A DNA stretch of 64,000 nt. Origin: Gilichinskyi gelida (GTDB lineage Bacteria; Acidobacteriota; Thermoanaerobaculia; Gp7-AA8). Under the pieces are notes generated by a model, which was not told where the DNA came from, ran no database searches, and was given only the letters and a program-made list of their open reading frames with translations. Position numbers and translations under genes: made by a program. This document shows, piece after piece, positions 19,003 through 26,872 of this stretch; positions within the stretch are counted from its first letter, which is position 1, and every line of letters begins with the position of its first letter. The stretch lies in the NCBI GenBank assembly GCA_038040385.1, contig JBBPII010000010.1, forward strand, positions 124,001 to 188,000. The letters are read 5' to 3'.

Positions 19003-19668
19003 TCACGCGACCTGTCTTCCGTCGAACAGCCGCACGGTGCGCGAGGTGCGCTCGGCGAAGCGGTCGTCGTGCGTGACCATCACGATCGTCGTGTGGTCCT
19101 TGCTGTTCAGCTCCTCGAGGATGGACATGATCTCGTCGCCCATGGCGCTGTCGAGATTCCCCGTCGGCTCGTCGGCCAGCACGATCGACGGCTTCCCGAC
19201 GATGGCCCGGGCGATGGCCACGCGCTGCTGCTGCCCGCCGGAGAGCTGCGTCGGGAAGTGGTGCACGCGCGATCCGAGGCCCACGCGGTCGAGCGCGGCG
19301 AGGGCGTTCTTCCGCCGGTCGGCCGCGGTCATGCGGCGATAGAGCAGCGGGATCTCGACGTTGTCGAGCACCGTCAGGTCGGGCACCAGATGGAAGCTCT
19401 GGAAGACGAAGCCGAGCTTCTCGTTGCGCATGCGGGCCAGCACCTTGTCGCCCGCGCCGTTGATCTTCTGCCCGTCGAGCGTCAGCGTCCCGGTGGTCGG
19501 CTTGTCGAGAAGTCCCACCAGGTTGAGCAGCGTGCTCTTGCCGCAGCCCGACGGCCCCATGATGGAGACGAACTCCCCCTGGGCGATGTCGAGGTTGATG
19601 TTGTGGAGAGCGAGGGTTTCGACGCGCTCGGTTCGGTAGACCTTGTCGATGTCTTTCAGTGTGATCAT
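19003..19668 (-). CDS. ABC transporter ATP-binding protein, MacB/LolD type
   Basis: 221 residues with Walker A GPSGCGKST, Q-loop FVFQSFHLVPDL, signature LSGGQQQRVAIARAI, Walker B IVLADEPTGNLDS and switch VTHD. It is LolD-sized, without fused permease or long extensions. The segment PTTGTLTLDGQKI is typical of the lipoprotein/macrolide exporter group. It would energise the two permeases encoded downstream, with the adaptor encoded upstream. The RBS region GAGGAGAAAAA precedes ATG 19668. Confidence 0.93.
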   Translation of the reverse strand: MITLKDIDKVYRTERVETLALHNINLDIAQGEFVSIMGPSGCGKSTLLNLVGLLDKPTTGTLTLDGQKINGAGDKVLARMRNEKLGFVFQSFHLVPDLTVLDNVEIPLLYRRMTAADRRKNALAALDRVGLGSRVHHFPTQLSGGQQQRVAIARAIVGKPSIVLADEPTGNLDSAMGDEIMSILEELNSKDHTTIVMVTHDDRFAERTSRTVRLFDGRQVA

Positions 19669-19680
19669 TTTTTCTCCTCG

Positions 19681-19748
19681 TTGGCCGTTGGCTGTTGGCC
19701 GTTGACCGTGAATTCCCGTCGGTCAACGGCCAACAGTCAACGGCGAAC
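19681..19748. repeat. Palindromic repeat (family 3)
   Basis: TTGGCCGTTGGCTGTTGGCC and its complement, ending CGGCGAAC, as at 4632-4697 and 25279-25346. It fills the gap between adaptor and ATPase genes and abuts the adaptor's stop codon, so the operon mRNA would contain this hairpin. Confidence 0.85.
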
Positions 19749-20995
19749 TACTTCAATCGCAGTTCCTTGACTCCCGCGTAATCCGTCATATTCGAAACGA
19801 CAACCTCATCCCCCTCCCGCAGCCCCTCCACGATCTCCACGTTGTCCTCGCCGCTGATGCCGAAACGGACGGGGACGCGGACGGCGGTGTCGCCGCGCAC
19901 GACGAAGACGCCGTCGCGCTCCGCGTCGCCGATCGAGCCGCGGCGCACCTGCAGGACGTTGTTGCGCACGCCGGTCACGGCGTAGACGTCGACGCGCAGG
20001 TTGTTGCGCAGCCGGGGATTCGACGCCGCCTCGAGGTCGATCCAGAAGCGCACCGCGCCGTTCTCGATGCGCGGATCGATGGTGGCGATGATGCCGTCGA
20101 CGGTCGTGGCGTCGTCGATCTTCACGTGCGCCGGCATGCCGGCGGCGAGCTTCGAGGCGTGCACGTCGGAGATGGAGGCCACCACGCGGAACGACGAGAG
20201 GTCGGCGACGCGGGCCAGGATGTCGCCGCGCCGCAGCGTGGCGCCGATCTCCGGCACCACCCAGGTCAGCACGCCGTCGCGGTCCGAGAGGGCCATGGCC
20301 AGGTCGAGCTGCCGCCGCGACTCCTCGCGCTCCTGGCGCGCGGCGCGCAGCTCCGTCGCCGCCGCCGCGATCTGCGCGTCGCCGCTGCGCCGGGCCCGCG
20401 TCAGCGCGTCGGCGAGCTGCTGCAGTTGGATGTCCGCCTTCTTGACCGCCGTGTCCGCGGCGAGCTTGTCCTGCCCCGATGCCAGCCCCGACTTGTGCAG
20501 CCGGTCGTTCTGCTCGGCCTTGAAGCGGAGGATGTCGGCGTCGAGCTTCTGCTGCGCCAGCGCCGCGGCAGCGTTGGCCATCGATTCCTCCACCCGCAGC
20601 CGCACCTCGGCCAGATGGCTCTCCTTCTGCGCCACGGCGTCGTCGAGGCGGCGGACGTCGAGGCGCGAGGCGGAGGTGTCGAGGGTGAGGATGCTGTCGC
20701 CGGCGCGCAGGCGGTCGCCGGCGCGGTGGTCGATGCGCAGCACGCGCGCCTCTACCGGGCTGGAGATCACGGTCTCGATGGCCGGGACGACGCTGCCCGC
20801 CGCCTGCAGGGTGGCGTGCACCGTCCCGCGGGCGACGCGCGCGGTGACGATCTCGCGCCGCCGCACCGAAGGCTTGAGCCAGTTCACCGTCGTGGCCAGA
20901 AAAAAGATCGCCGCCGCCACGGCCACCACGATCGTGGCGACGCGTCGGACGCGCCGGCGCTGGCGAACTTCGGGGGCGATTTCGCGATCCATCAC
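19748..20995 (-). CDS. HlyD/MacA-type periplasmic adaptor protein
   Basis: 415 residues with one N-terminal membrane helix (about 20-40), then a biotinyl-lipoyl-like hybrid domain (IETVISSPVEARVLRIDHRA...GDRLRAGDSILTLD), a long alpha-helical hairpin (~115-235, rich in Ala/Gln/Glu/Lys), the second lipoyl half (ATLRRGDILARVADL) and a beta-barrel/membrane-proximal domain ending EGDEVVVSNMTDYAGVKEL. This is the adaptor of a tripartite ABC exporter. It is the first gene of the six-gene operon ending with the histidine kinase. ATG 20995 is followed by a second ATG (20992). No outer-membrane TolC-like gene is in the window. Confidence 0.9.
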   Translation of the reverse strand: MMDREIAPEVRQRRRVRRVATIVVAVAAAIFFLATTVNWLKPSVRRREIVTARVARGTVHATLQAAGSVVPAIETVISSPVEARVLRIDHRAGDRLRAGDSILTLDTSASRLDVRRLDDAVAQKESHLAEVRLRVEESMANAAAALAQQKLDADILRFKAEQNDRLHKSGLASGQDKLAADTAVKKADIQLQQLADALTRARRSGDAQIAAAATELRAARQEREESRRQLDLAMALSDRDGVLTWVVPEIGATLRRGDILARVADLSSFRVVASISDVHASKLAAGMPAHVKIDDATTVDGIIATIDPRIENGAVRFWIDLEAASNPRLRNNLRVDVYAVTGVRNNVLQVRRGSIGDAERDGVFVVRGDTAVRVPVRFGISGEDNVEIVEGLREGDEVVVSNMTDYAGVKELRLK

Positions 20996-21007
20996 GGTCG
21001 CTACTAA

Positions 21008-21023
21008 GGCGAGCGGAGTGCCA
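21008..21023 (-). promoter_or_regulatory. Candidate sigma54 (-24/-12) promoter
   Basis: Read leftward, TGGCAC-N5-TCGC, with the invariant GG-N10-GC spacing and one mismatch to TTGC at -12. It is correctly oriented toward the adaptor gene, whose operon encodes a sigma54 activator. The predicted start of transcription falls only a few bases before ATG 20995, giving an almost leaderless mRNA. That is unusual and lowers confidence. Confidence 0.4.
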
Positions 21024-21084
21024 TGTCGCCCGCGCGTGGAATCAATGATTTAACGGATTTGTGCTGTCCGCCCGCGTTCGGGGC

Positions 21085-21100
21085 TGTCCGGAATCGGACA
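21085..21100. promoter_or_regulatory. Palindromic upstream activator site TGTCCG-N4-CGGACA
   Basis: A perfect 6+6 inverted repeat with a 4-nt spacer, ~62 nt upstream of the candidate -24/-12 element. A further half-site TGTCCG lies at 21065-21070. Position and dyad symmetry are those expected for an enhancer bound by a dimeric NtrC-type regulator, most simply the one encoded at 15071-16447. Confidence 0.6.
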
Positions 21101-21106
21101 CCGATG

Positions 21107-21217
21107 TGTCATCCCGAGCGTGAGCGAGGGATCGGTGTGGGTGGGTGGCGCGCCACACGCCCACACCGATCCTTCCCCTTCCCCTTCGCTGCGCTCAGGG
21201 TCAGGGTCAGGATGACA
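21107..21217. repeat. Palindrome TGTCATCC...GGATGACA (family 6)
   Basis: The arms are TGTCATCCCGAGCGTGAG and its diverged complement CTGCGCTCAGGGTCAGGGT...GGATGACA, around a loop with a second GATCGGTGTGG/CCACACCGATC stem. Relatives lie at 36219-36252, 36576-36609 and 43661-43766. With the sites at 21008-21100, this accounts for the 316-nt gap between adaptor and transglycosylase genes. Confidence 0.8.
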
Positions 21218-21311
21218 CTGCTCGCACCCGCTACCGCCTACTCGCTCATTCGTAACTGCTTCGTGCGAAAACCCGCGTACCATAGTGATTCAGCAGTCGG
21301 TCCCAAAAAAA

Positions 21312-22565
21312 ATGAATAAATCCCGGTTTGGCGTGCGGTGGGATGTTGTGGGCGGCGTCTTTGGCGCGACGGCAGGAGTCCTCCTCGCCGCCGCCGCGTT
21401 GCACAGCGACACACCCGCCGCCCCGCCCCTCACCGCCACCGTTGCCCCCGTCGCCGTCGCACCGCCCCCACCACCCGTCGACCCGCCCCCCGCCGAGCCG
21501 TCGCAGAGCACGCCGACGCTGCTCGAGGCGGGCAACGCCTCGATCGAGCTGCGCACCAACGCGCTGGCGCGCGAGCTGTCGACGATGTGGACGCGCAATC
21601 CGAATGAGCTGGTGCGCGTCATCGACGACGCTTCCCGCGCCGCCCCCGCCTCCCCCTCGGTCACGCTGTTGCTGGCCATCGCGCACGCCGAGACCAACGG
21701 CAAGATCCTCGATGTGTCCGAGGCCGGCGCGGTGGGGCTGGCGCAGGCCACGCCGATCGCCTGCCGGCAGGAGCAGGTCGACGGGAAGCTCTACGTCACC
21801 GCCGACTACACCACCGGCGCCCGCGCCTACATCATGAAGAAGCCCCTCGGCGACGCCGACCGCATCGCCACGATGGTGCTCGACAAGTTCGGCAATCAGA
21901 AGACGCTGCGCCGCGCCAAGCGCCTGCTCACCGCCGCGAAGTCACTGCGCCGCGAAGGCGTCGACGAACTGGAGCTGCTCGACGTCTGGGCCGGTGACAG
22001 CTTCTTCCAGTCCATCAAGAAGATGGATAAACACAATCAGCGCGTCCTCAAGGAACTCGAGACGCTCCTGGCCAAAGGCAGCAAGAAGGATCTCCGCAAC
22101 TTCCGCAACCGCGCGCGCTCCGAGTACCGCGCGCTGCGCGACAAGCAGCACCGGGCGTGGATGGAGTACGAGTACGACCTCGCCGACCGCCGCGACGCGC
22201 TGCTCGTCGCGCACTTTCATGAACGAGCCGACGTGGTGAAGAAGACCCGCCCATACGAGGCGGGCGAGTTCCTGGCGCAGGAGCTGGACGTCCGCTTCTC
22301 GCCCACGAAGCAGGCCGCATTCCTGGTGCGCCACCTCGAGCGGAAGTCGGAAGAAGCGCAGAAACTGGCGAAGTCGAAGCGCGAAGTCGAGGGCATGACC
22401 GCCGCCCTCTACAACGGCGGCGCGCACAACGTGAAGCGCATGCTGGCCGGCCTGATCGCCTCCCTCCCGGAGACCGAGCGCTACATGCGCAAGGTGCCCG
22501 CCACCAGGCGGCGGTTGGACGGGGTGGTGGCGGCGAACGAGGCGATGGCCACGCCGCTACGGTGA
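21312..22565 (+). CDS. Lytic transglycosylase-like protein (SLT fold) with proline-rich linker
   Basis: 417 residues from ATG 21312. The N-terminal helix (about 12-32) is a signal anchor or signal peptide, followed by a Pro/Ala-rich linker (~35-75) of the sort that spans periplasm. The SLT-type core has LLLAIAHAETNG with the presumed catalytic Glu, AGAVGLAQATP as the second motif and a later ALYNGGAHNVKR and TERYMRKV, matching family-1-like lytic transglycosylases. A long charged helical region (~210-340, KSKKDLRNFRNRARSEYRAL type) is inserted between these motifs and is not typical. It probably cleaves peptidoglycan in the periplasm. Confidence 0.75.
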   Translation: MNKSRFGVRWDVVGGVFGATAGVLLAAAALHSDTPAAPPLTATVAPVAVAPPPPPVDPPPAEPSQSTPTLLEAGNASIELRTNALARELSTMWTRNPNELVRVIDDASRAAPASPSVTLLLAIAHAETNGKILDVSEAGAVGLAQATPIACRQEQVDGKLYVTADYTTGARAYIMKKPLGDADRIATMVLDKFGNQKTLRRAKRLLTAAKSLRREGVDELELLDVWAGDSFFQSIKKMDKHNQRVLKELETLLAKGSKKDLRNFRNRARSEYRALRDKQHRAWMEYEYDLADRRDALLVAHFHERADVVKKTRPYEAGEFLAQELDVRFSPTKQAAFLVRHLERKSEEAQKLAKSKREVEGMTAALYNGGAHNVKRMLAGLIASLPETERYMRKVPATRRRLDGVVAANEAMATPLR

Positions 22566-22654
22566 CGCCCATGGATGAGCATTCCGGCGAGACTCCACCG
22601 TGAATCGAAGCGACTGAGTCTTCTGGTCGACGTCCTCGGTATACTTTTCAGTTC

Positions 22655-22930
22655 GTGGAATTCGAATGGGATCCCGAGAAAGACAGAATCAACCAGCAGA
22701 AGCACGGCGTCTCATTTGCAGAAGGTTCAACTGCTTTTGGCGATCCGCTGGCGCGAACCGCTTGGGATCCACGGTACTCGGAAAGCGAAGACCGCTTTCT
22801 AACCACGGGTTACACGTCAGCGAATCGCCTCGTCATCGTGGCGCACACAGATCGCGGCGGGCGAACTCGTATCATCTCGGTCCGAGAAGTCTTACCGAAA
22901 GAGCGACGATTTTATGAATCAGAAGAATAG
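22655..22930 (+). CDS. brnT: BrnT family toxin
   Basis: 91 residues from GTG 22655. It carries the BrnT pattern: FEWDPEKDRINQQKHGVSF near the N-terminus, then a central strand ending EDRFLTTGYT, then RLVIVAHTDRGGRTRIISVR and the end EVLPKERRFYE. BrnT is a RelE-fold ribonuclease that slows growth until neutralised by BrnA. Its 3' end overlaps the next gene by 17 nt, the usual toxin-first order of brnTA. Its composition is clearly lower in GC than that of the flanking genes, consistent with a mobile module. Confidence 0.88.
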   Translation: MEFEWDPEKDRINQQKHGVSFAEGSTAFGDPLARTAWDPRYSESEDRFLTTGYTSANRLVIVAHTDRGGRTRIISVREVLPKERRFYESEE

Positions 22931-23141
22931 TAAGACTGATGAAGATGAAATCCCCGAAATGGAACTGCGTGGTGGGGTGCGCGGCAAGTACTACGAAAAG
23001 TACATGCAGGGAACGAATGTGGTTCTGCTGGAACCTGATGTCGCTAAGGTCTTCCGTGACTCTGCCGTGGTAAACCAAGCTCTTCGCGAATATCTCTCCG
23101 AGCATGGCAATCCGCCAACGCTGTCCAAGCGAGCGGGCTAA
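22914..23141 (+). CDS. brnA: BrnA-like antitoxin
   Basis: 75 residues from ATG 22914, inside the end of the toxin gene. It is acidic N-terminally (KTDEDEIPEMEL), then has the conserved RGGVRGKYYEKYMQGTNVVL segment found in the partners of BrnT toxins, and ends ALREYLSEHG. The family neutralises the toxin and autorepresses the operon. The 3' 98 nt overlap the convergent DUF4365 gene. Confidence 0.8.
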   Translation: MNQKNSKTDEDEIPEMELRGGVRGKYYEKYMQGTNVVLLEPDVAKVFRDSAVVNQALREYLSEHGNPPTLSKRAG

Positions 23142-23604
23142 ACCGCTGGCGGGAGATCGTGCGCAAAGTGCCCGCTACCCGCACCTTTGCGGCGACGTCG
23201 AGGACATTCGCCCGCGGTACGAGGAGTTTCCAGCCCTTCTTCGTCCTCTCGAGCGGTTCGCGCACGAGCTGCCAGAAAGCCGTTCTTGATTTCTCATCGA
23301 CGAGGATGACAAGCACCGGCAGGGAGTGATCGAGCCAGTATTTGAGATGCCGGAGTTCGCCATAGAAAGTGAACGCATCGCCGCTCGCTGGACGTAGGTA
23401 CTTCTTCCCGGTCTTGATCTGCGCAGCGAGAAGGTGCCCGGTCACGGCGCCGTTGCCGTCTACGACCTCGATCTGTGCATCGACACCGTGGTCCGTACCC
23501 GCCGCGTCCTGTCGTCGGAAGATCCAATCGAAGACGGAATTGATGATCTCGTCGACGATTGCTACACCGGCGTTGCCAATGCGGTCGGCATTCCGAGCGC
23601 TCAT
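23044..23604 (-). CDS. DUF4365 domain protein
   Basis: 186 residues. The first half matches DUF4365: an N-terminal helix (AIVDEIINSVFDWIF), GTDHGVDAQIEVV, then HLLAAQIKTGKKYL and the YWLDHSLPVLVILVD strand. The family has a PD-(D/E)xK-like nuclease core, here with the D...E-x-QxK pattern visible, and often appears in defence islands. The gene is convergent with brnA and overlaps it tail to tail by 98 nt, so one of the two may end earlier than annotated in its homologues. Its actual role is not known. Confidence 0.82.
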   Translation of the reverse strand: MSARNADRIGNAGVAIVDEIINSVFDWIFRRQDAAGTDHGVDAQIEVVDGNGAVTGHLLAAQIKTGKKYLRPASGDAFTFYGELRHLKYWLDHSLPVLVILVDEKSRTAFWQLVREPLERTKKGWKLLVPRANVLDVAAKVRVAGTLRTISRQRFSPLAWTALADCHARRDIREELGLPRQSHGRP

Positions 23605-23687
23605 GGAGGGATTCTGCCACGCGGAATCGATTCGCCTGATTGACGATTCGGCGCAGGATCGGCCGGGCGTCGGCTCCGCTTAGATGT

Positions 23688-25256
23688 CTACTGACGCGGA
23701 AGATCGTCGTCCACGTCGCTCTCCGGCAACTGCGACTCCGGATTGAAATCGCGCAGCGGCACGGCGGCCGGGGCGCGGCGCAGGCGGCTGTGGCGGTAGC
23801 CGTAGAGGCCGTAGATCACGATGCCGGCCAGGAACCACTTCACGAACCGCCACCACGAAGACGGCGGGAGGTAGTACGCCAGGCCGATGCAGGAGATCGC
23901 GCCGAGGATGGGCAGCACGAACGGCCCGAACGGCACGCGGAATCCACGCTCGCGATTCGGGTCCTTGATGCGCAGGATCATGATGCCGAGGCAGACCAGC
24001 ATGAAGGCGAAGAGCGTTCCGATGTTCGTCAGGTCCACCATCTCGTCGAGCGACGCGACCATCGCGGCCCCTCCGACGAAGATGCCGGTGATGATCGTGC
24101 CGACGTGCGGCGTCTTGAACTTGGGGTGCACCCTGGAGAAGAACGGCGGCAGCAGACCATCGCGTGACATGGCGAAGAAGATGCGCGGCTGGCCGAGTTG
24201 GAAGACCAGCAGCACCGCGGTGTGCGCCACCACCGACCCGAAGGCCACCACTCCCACCATCCAGTCCGCCTGCCCGACGTACTTCATGGCCATGGTGAGC
24301 GGCTCGGCCTGCTCGGTGGCCAGGGTCTTCACCAACGCGCTGTACGGGATCATCCCGGTGAACACGGCGGCGATCGCCGCGTAGATCAACGTGCAGACCA
24401 CCAGCGATCCGATGATGCCGATCGGCATGTCGCGCTTCGGATTGCGCGCCTCCTCGGCGGTGGTGGAAACGGCGTCGAATCCGATGTAGGCGAAAAAGAC
24501 GATCGCCGCGCCGGTGGCGATGCCGTGAAAGCCGTTCGGGGCGAACGGATGCCAATTGGCCGGCTTGACGAACTTCACGCTGGCGAGAACGAAAAAGCCG
24601 AGGACCACGAGCTTGATGGCCACCATGTAGAAGTTGAAGCTGGCCGACTCGCGAATCCCCCACACCAACACCACGGTGATGACGGCGACGATCGCCCCCG
24701 CCAGGATGTTGAAGACGATGGGAATCCCGAAAACGTGCGGCGCCGCGGCCACCAGCTCTGGCACCTTCGCCGCCGCGGTGCGGTAGTCGATGGTCAGCCA
24801 CGGCGGCAGGTGCACGCCGAAGCCGCTCAGCAGCGTGTTGAAGTAGTTCGCCCACGAAATGGCGACGGCCACATTGCCGATGGCGTACTCGATGATCAGG
24901 TCCCAGCCGATGATCCACGCCACCAGTTCGCCGAGGGTGGCGTACGAGTAGGTGTACGCGGAGCCGGCCACCGGCACCATCGACGCGAACTCCGCGTAAC
25001 AGAGCGCGCTGAAGCCGCAGACCACCGCCGTGAGGACGAATGACAGCATCAGCGCCGGGCCGGCGCCGGGACGGTTCGCGTCGCCCGCCGCCGCGGTGCC
25101 GATGGTGGCGAAGATGCCCGCGCCGATAATGGCGCCGATGCCGAGCGCGACGAGGTTCCACGGCCCCAGAGTCTTCTTGAGCTGGTGTCCTTCCTCCTGG
25201 GTTCCGGCAATCAGGTCATCGAGCGATTTGGTGCGAAACAGACGGCCGAAGCTCAT
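23688..25256 (-). CDS. APC family amino acid permease (cationic amino acid transporter type)
   Basis: 522 residues with about 12-14 hydrophobic helices. Family marks are GIGAIIGAGIFATIG near residue 38, GFSALCYAEFASMVPVAGSAYTYSYATLGELVAWIIGWDL, and FFAYIGFDAVSTTAEEARNPKRDMPIGI, all typical of the YfnA/CAT group of proton-coupled amino-acid transporters. The start was set at ATG 25256 (MSFGRLFRTKSLDDLI) because the ~39 upstream codons read through the family-3 repeat. It is divergent from mmsA; a role in amino-acid uptake would fit that neighbour. Confidence 0.92.
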   Translation of the reverse strand: MSFGRLFRTKSLDDLIAGTQEEGHQLKKTLGPWNLVALGIGAIIGAGIFATIGTAAAGDANRPGAGPALMLSFVLTAVVCGFSALCYAEFASMVPVAGSAYTYSYATLGELVAWIIGWDLIIEYAIGNVAVAISWANYFNTLLSGFGVHLPPWLTIDYRTAAAKVPELVAAAPHVFGIPIVFNILAGAIVAVITVVLVWGIRESASFNFYMVAIKLVVLGFFVLASVKFVKPANWHPFAPNGFHGIATGAAIVFFAYIGFDAVSTTAEEARNPKRDMPIGIIGSLVVCTLIYAAIAAVFTGMIPYSALVKTLATEQAEPLTMAMKYVGQADWMVGVVAFGSVVAHTAVLLVFQLGQPRIFFAMSRDGLLPPFFSRVHPKFKTPHVGTIITGIFVGGAAMVASLDEMVDLTNIGTLFAFMLVCLGIMILRIKDPNRERGFRVPFGPFVLPILGAISCIGLAYYLPPSSWWRFVKWFLAGIVIYGLYGYRHSRLRRAPAAVPLRDFNPESQLPESDVDDDLPRQ

Positions 25257-25278
25257 GCGTGGGCGAATGATAAGGGAA

Positions 25279-25346
25279 GTTCGCCGTTGACCGTTGGCCG
25301 TTGGCCGTATGCGGACTCGGTCAACGGCCATCGGCCAACGGCGAAC
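25279..25346. repeat. Palindromic repeat (family 3)
   Basis: GTTCGCCGTTGACCGTTGGC and its complement ending GGCCAACGGCGAAC, the third copy of the family. It occupies most of the divergent gap between the permease and mmsA. Confidence 0.85.
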
Positions 25347-25387
25347 CCGTTCCGCGCTAAACTCCGCCCGCACAACGGAGAACCGCC

Positions 25388-26872
25388 ATGACAGCCCTCG
25401 AAACGCCCACCGCGTCGAAATACCCTGACGTCCGCAACTACATCGCCGGCACCTTCGTCGACGGAAACGGTGCGCCCACCATCGACGTCACCAACCCCGC
25501 CGACGGCAGCGTGATCTCGCGCGTGCCGCTCTCGGGATCCGCCGAGGTCGACCGCGCCGCGGCGGCGGCCAAGGCCGCCTTCCCCTCCTGGTCGGCGACG
25601 CCGATCAAGGAGCGCGTGCAGGTCTTCTTCCGCTACAAGACGCTGCTGGAGCAGAACATCGACGAGCTGGCCAAGCTGGTCACCGAGGAGAACGGGAAGA
25701 TCGACAGCGAGGCGCGGGCGGAGGTGCTGAAGTCGGCGGAGCTGACGGAGTTCGCCTGCTCGCTGCCGCAGATCACCGCCGGCGAAGTGCTGGAAGTCAG
25801 CCGCGGCGTGGAATGCCGCGTGGAGCGCTTCCCGGTCGGCGTGGTCGCCTCCATCACGCCGTTCAACTTCCCCAACATGGTCCCCAACTGGACGCTGCCG
25901 AACGCCATCGCGCTCGGCAACTGCTTCATCCTCAAGCCGAGCGAGATGGTGCCGCTGTCGGCGGGGCGCATCGCCGAGCTGCTGCGCGAGGCCGGTCTGC
26001 CCGACGGCGCCTTCAACATCGTGCACGGCGGGCAGGAGACGGTCGAGGCGATCTGCGACCACCCCGCCATCGAAGGGATCAGCTTCGTCGGCTCGACCAA
26101 GGTGGCGAAGATCGTCTACCGCCGCGGCACCGCCAACCTCAAGCGCGTCCTGGCCCTCGGCGGCGCCAAGAACCACCTGATCGTCATGCCCGATGCCGAG
26201 CCGGAGATGACGTCGAACAACGTGGTGGCGTCCATGTCCGGCTGCGCGGGGCAGCGCTGCATGGCGGCGTCGGTGATGATGGCGGTGGGCTCGAGCGATC
26301 ACATCATCGAGCGGATGGTGAAGATCGTGCGGGCCATGGTGCCGGGCGTCCACGTCGGCCCGGTGATCTCGCGCGCGGCGAAGGAGCGCATCGAGGGCTA
26401 CATCAGCGAGGCGGAGAAGGGCGGCGCCAAGGTGCTCGTCGACGGACGCGGTGCCAAGGTGCGGGGCCGCGAGAACGGCTTCTACATCGGCCCCACGCTC
26501 ATCGACCACGTCACCCCCGACATGCGCATCGCGCAGGAAGAGGTCTTCGGGCCGGTGATGGTGATCATCCGGGCGAACGACGTCGAGGAGGCGGTGGCCG
26601 TGCAGCACCGCTCGCCGTACGGCAACGCCGCGAGCGTGTTCACCGAGAGCGGCGGCGTGGCGCGGTACGTCATGGAGAACGCCAGCGCCGGCATGGTGGG
26701 GGTGAACGTCGGCGTCCCGGTGCCGCGCGAGCCGTTCGGCTTCGGCGGCTGGAACGACTCGAAGTTCGGCGTCGGCGACATCACCGGCCGCGGCTCGATC
26801 GAGTTCTGGACCAAGTCGAAGAAGATGACCACGAAATGGAACAAAGAGGCGGGTGTGAATTGGATGTCATGA
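25388..26872 (+). CDS. mmsA: CoA-acylating methylmalonate-semialdehyde dehydrogenase
   Basis: 494 residues, the normal length. It converts methylmalonate semialdehyde (valine, thymine or inositol breakdown) or malonate semialdehyde to propionyl- or acetyl-CoA with NAD. Distinctive signs are GVVASITPFNFPNMVPNWTL, the NCFILKPSE cofactor loop, GISFVGSTKVAKIVYRRG, and the catalytic-Cys segment SGCAGQRCMAASV, which separates this subfamily from ordinary aldehyde dehydrogenases. The C-terminal GTGxxTxTxR-like end is replaced by the family's FWTKSKKMTTKW. It overlaps the next dehydrogenase by 4 nt (ATGA), so the two are co-translated. Confidence 0.93.
   Translation: MTALETPTASKYPDVRNYIAGTFVDGNGAPTIDVTNPADGSVISRVPLSGSAEVDRAAAAAKAAFPSWSATPIKERVQVFFRYKTLLEQNIDELAKLVTEENGKIDSEARAEVLKSAELTEFACSLPQITAGEVLEVSRGVECRVERFPVGVVASITPFNFPNMVPNWTLPNAIALGNCFILKPSEMVPLSAGRIAELLREAGLPDGAFNIVHGGQETVEAICDHPAIEGISFVGSTKVAKIVYRRGTANLKRVLALGGAKNHLIVMPDAEPEMTSNNVVASMSGCAGQRCMAASVMMAVGSSDHIIERMVKIVRAMVPGVHVGPVISRAAKERIEGYISEAEKGGAKVLVDGRGAKVRGRENGFYIGPTLIDHVTPDMRIAQEEVFGPVMVIIRANDVEEAVAVQHRSPYGNAASVFTESGGVARYVMENASAGMVGVNVGVPVPREPFGFGGWNDSKFGVGDITGRGSIEFWTKSKKMTTKWNKEAGVNWMS

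Noticed and set aside
23605..23687. A gene in the gap after DUF4365
   Set aside because: Only short frames are present, with no start context or recognisable product.
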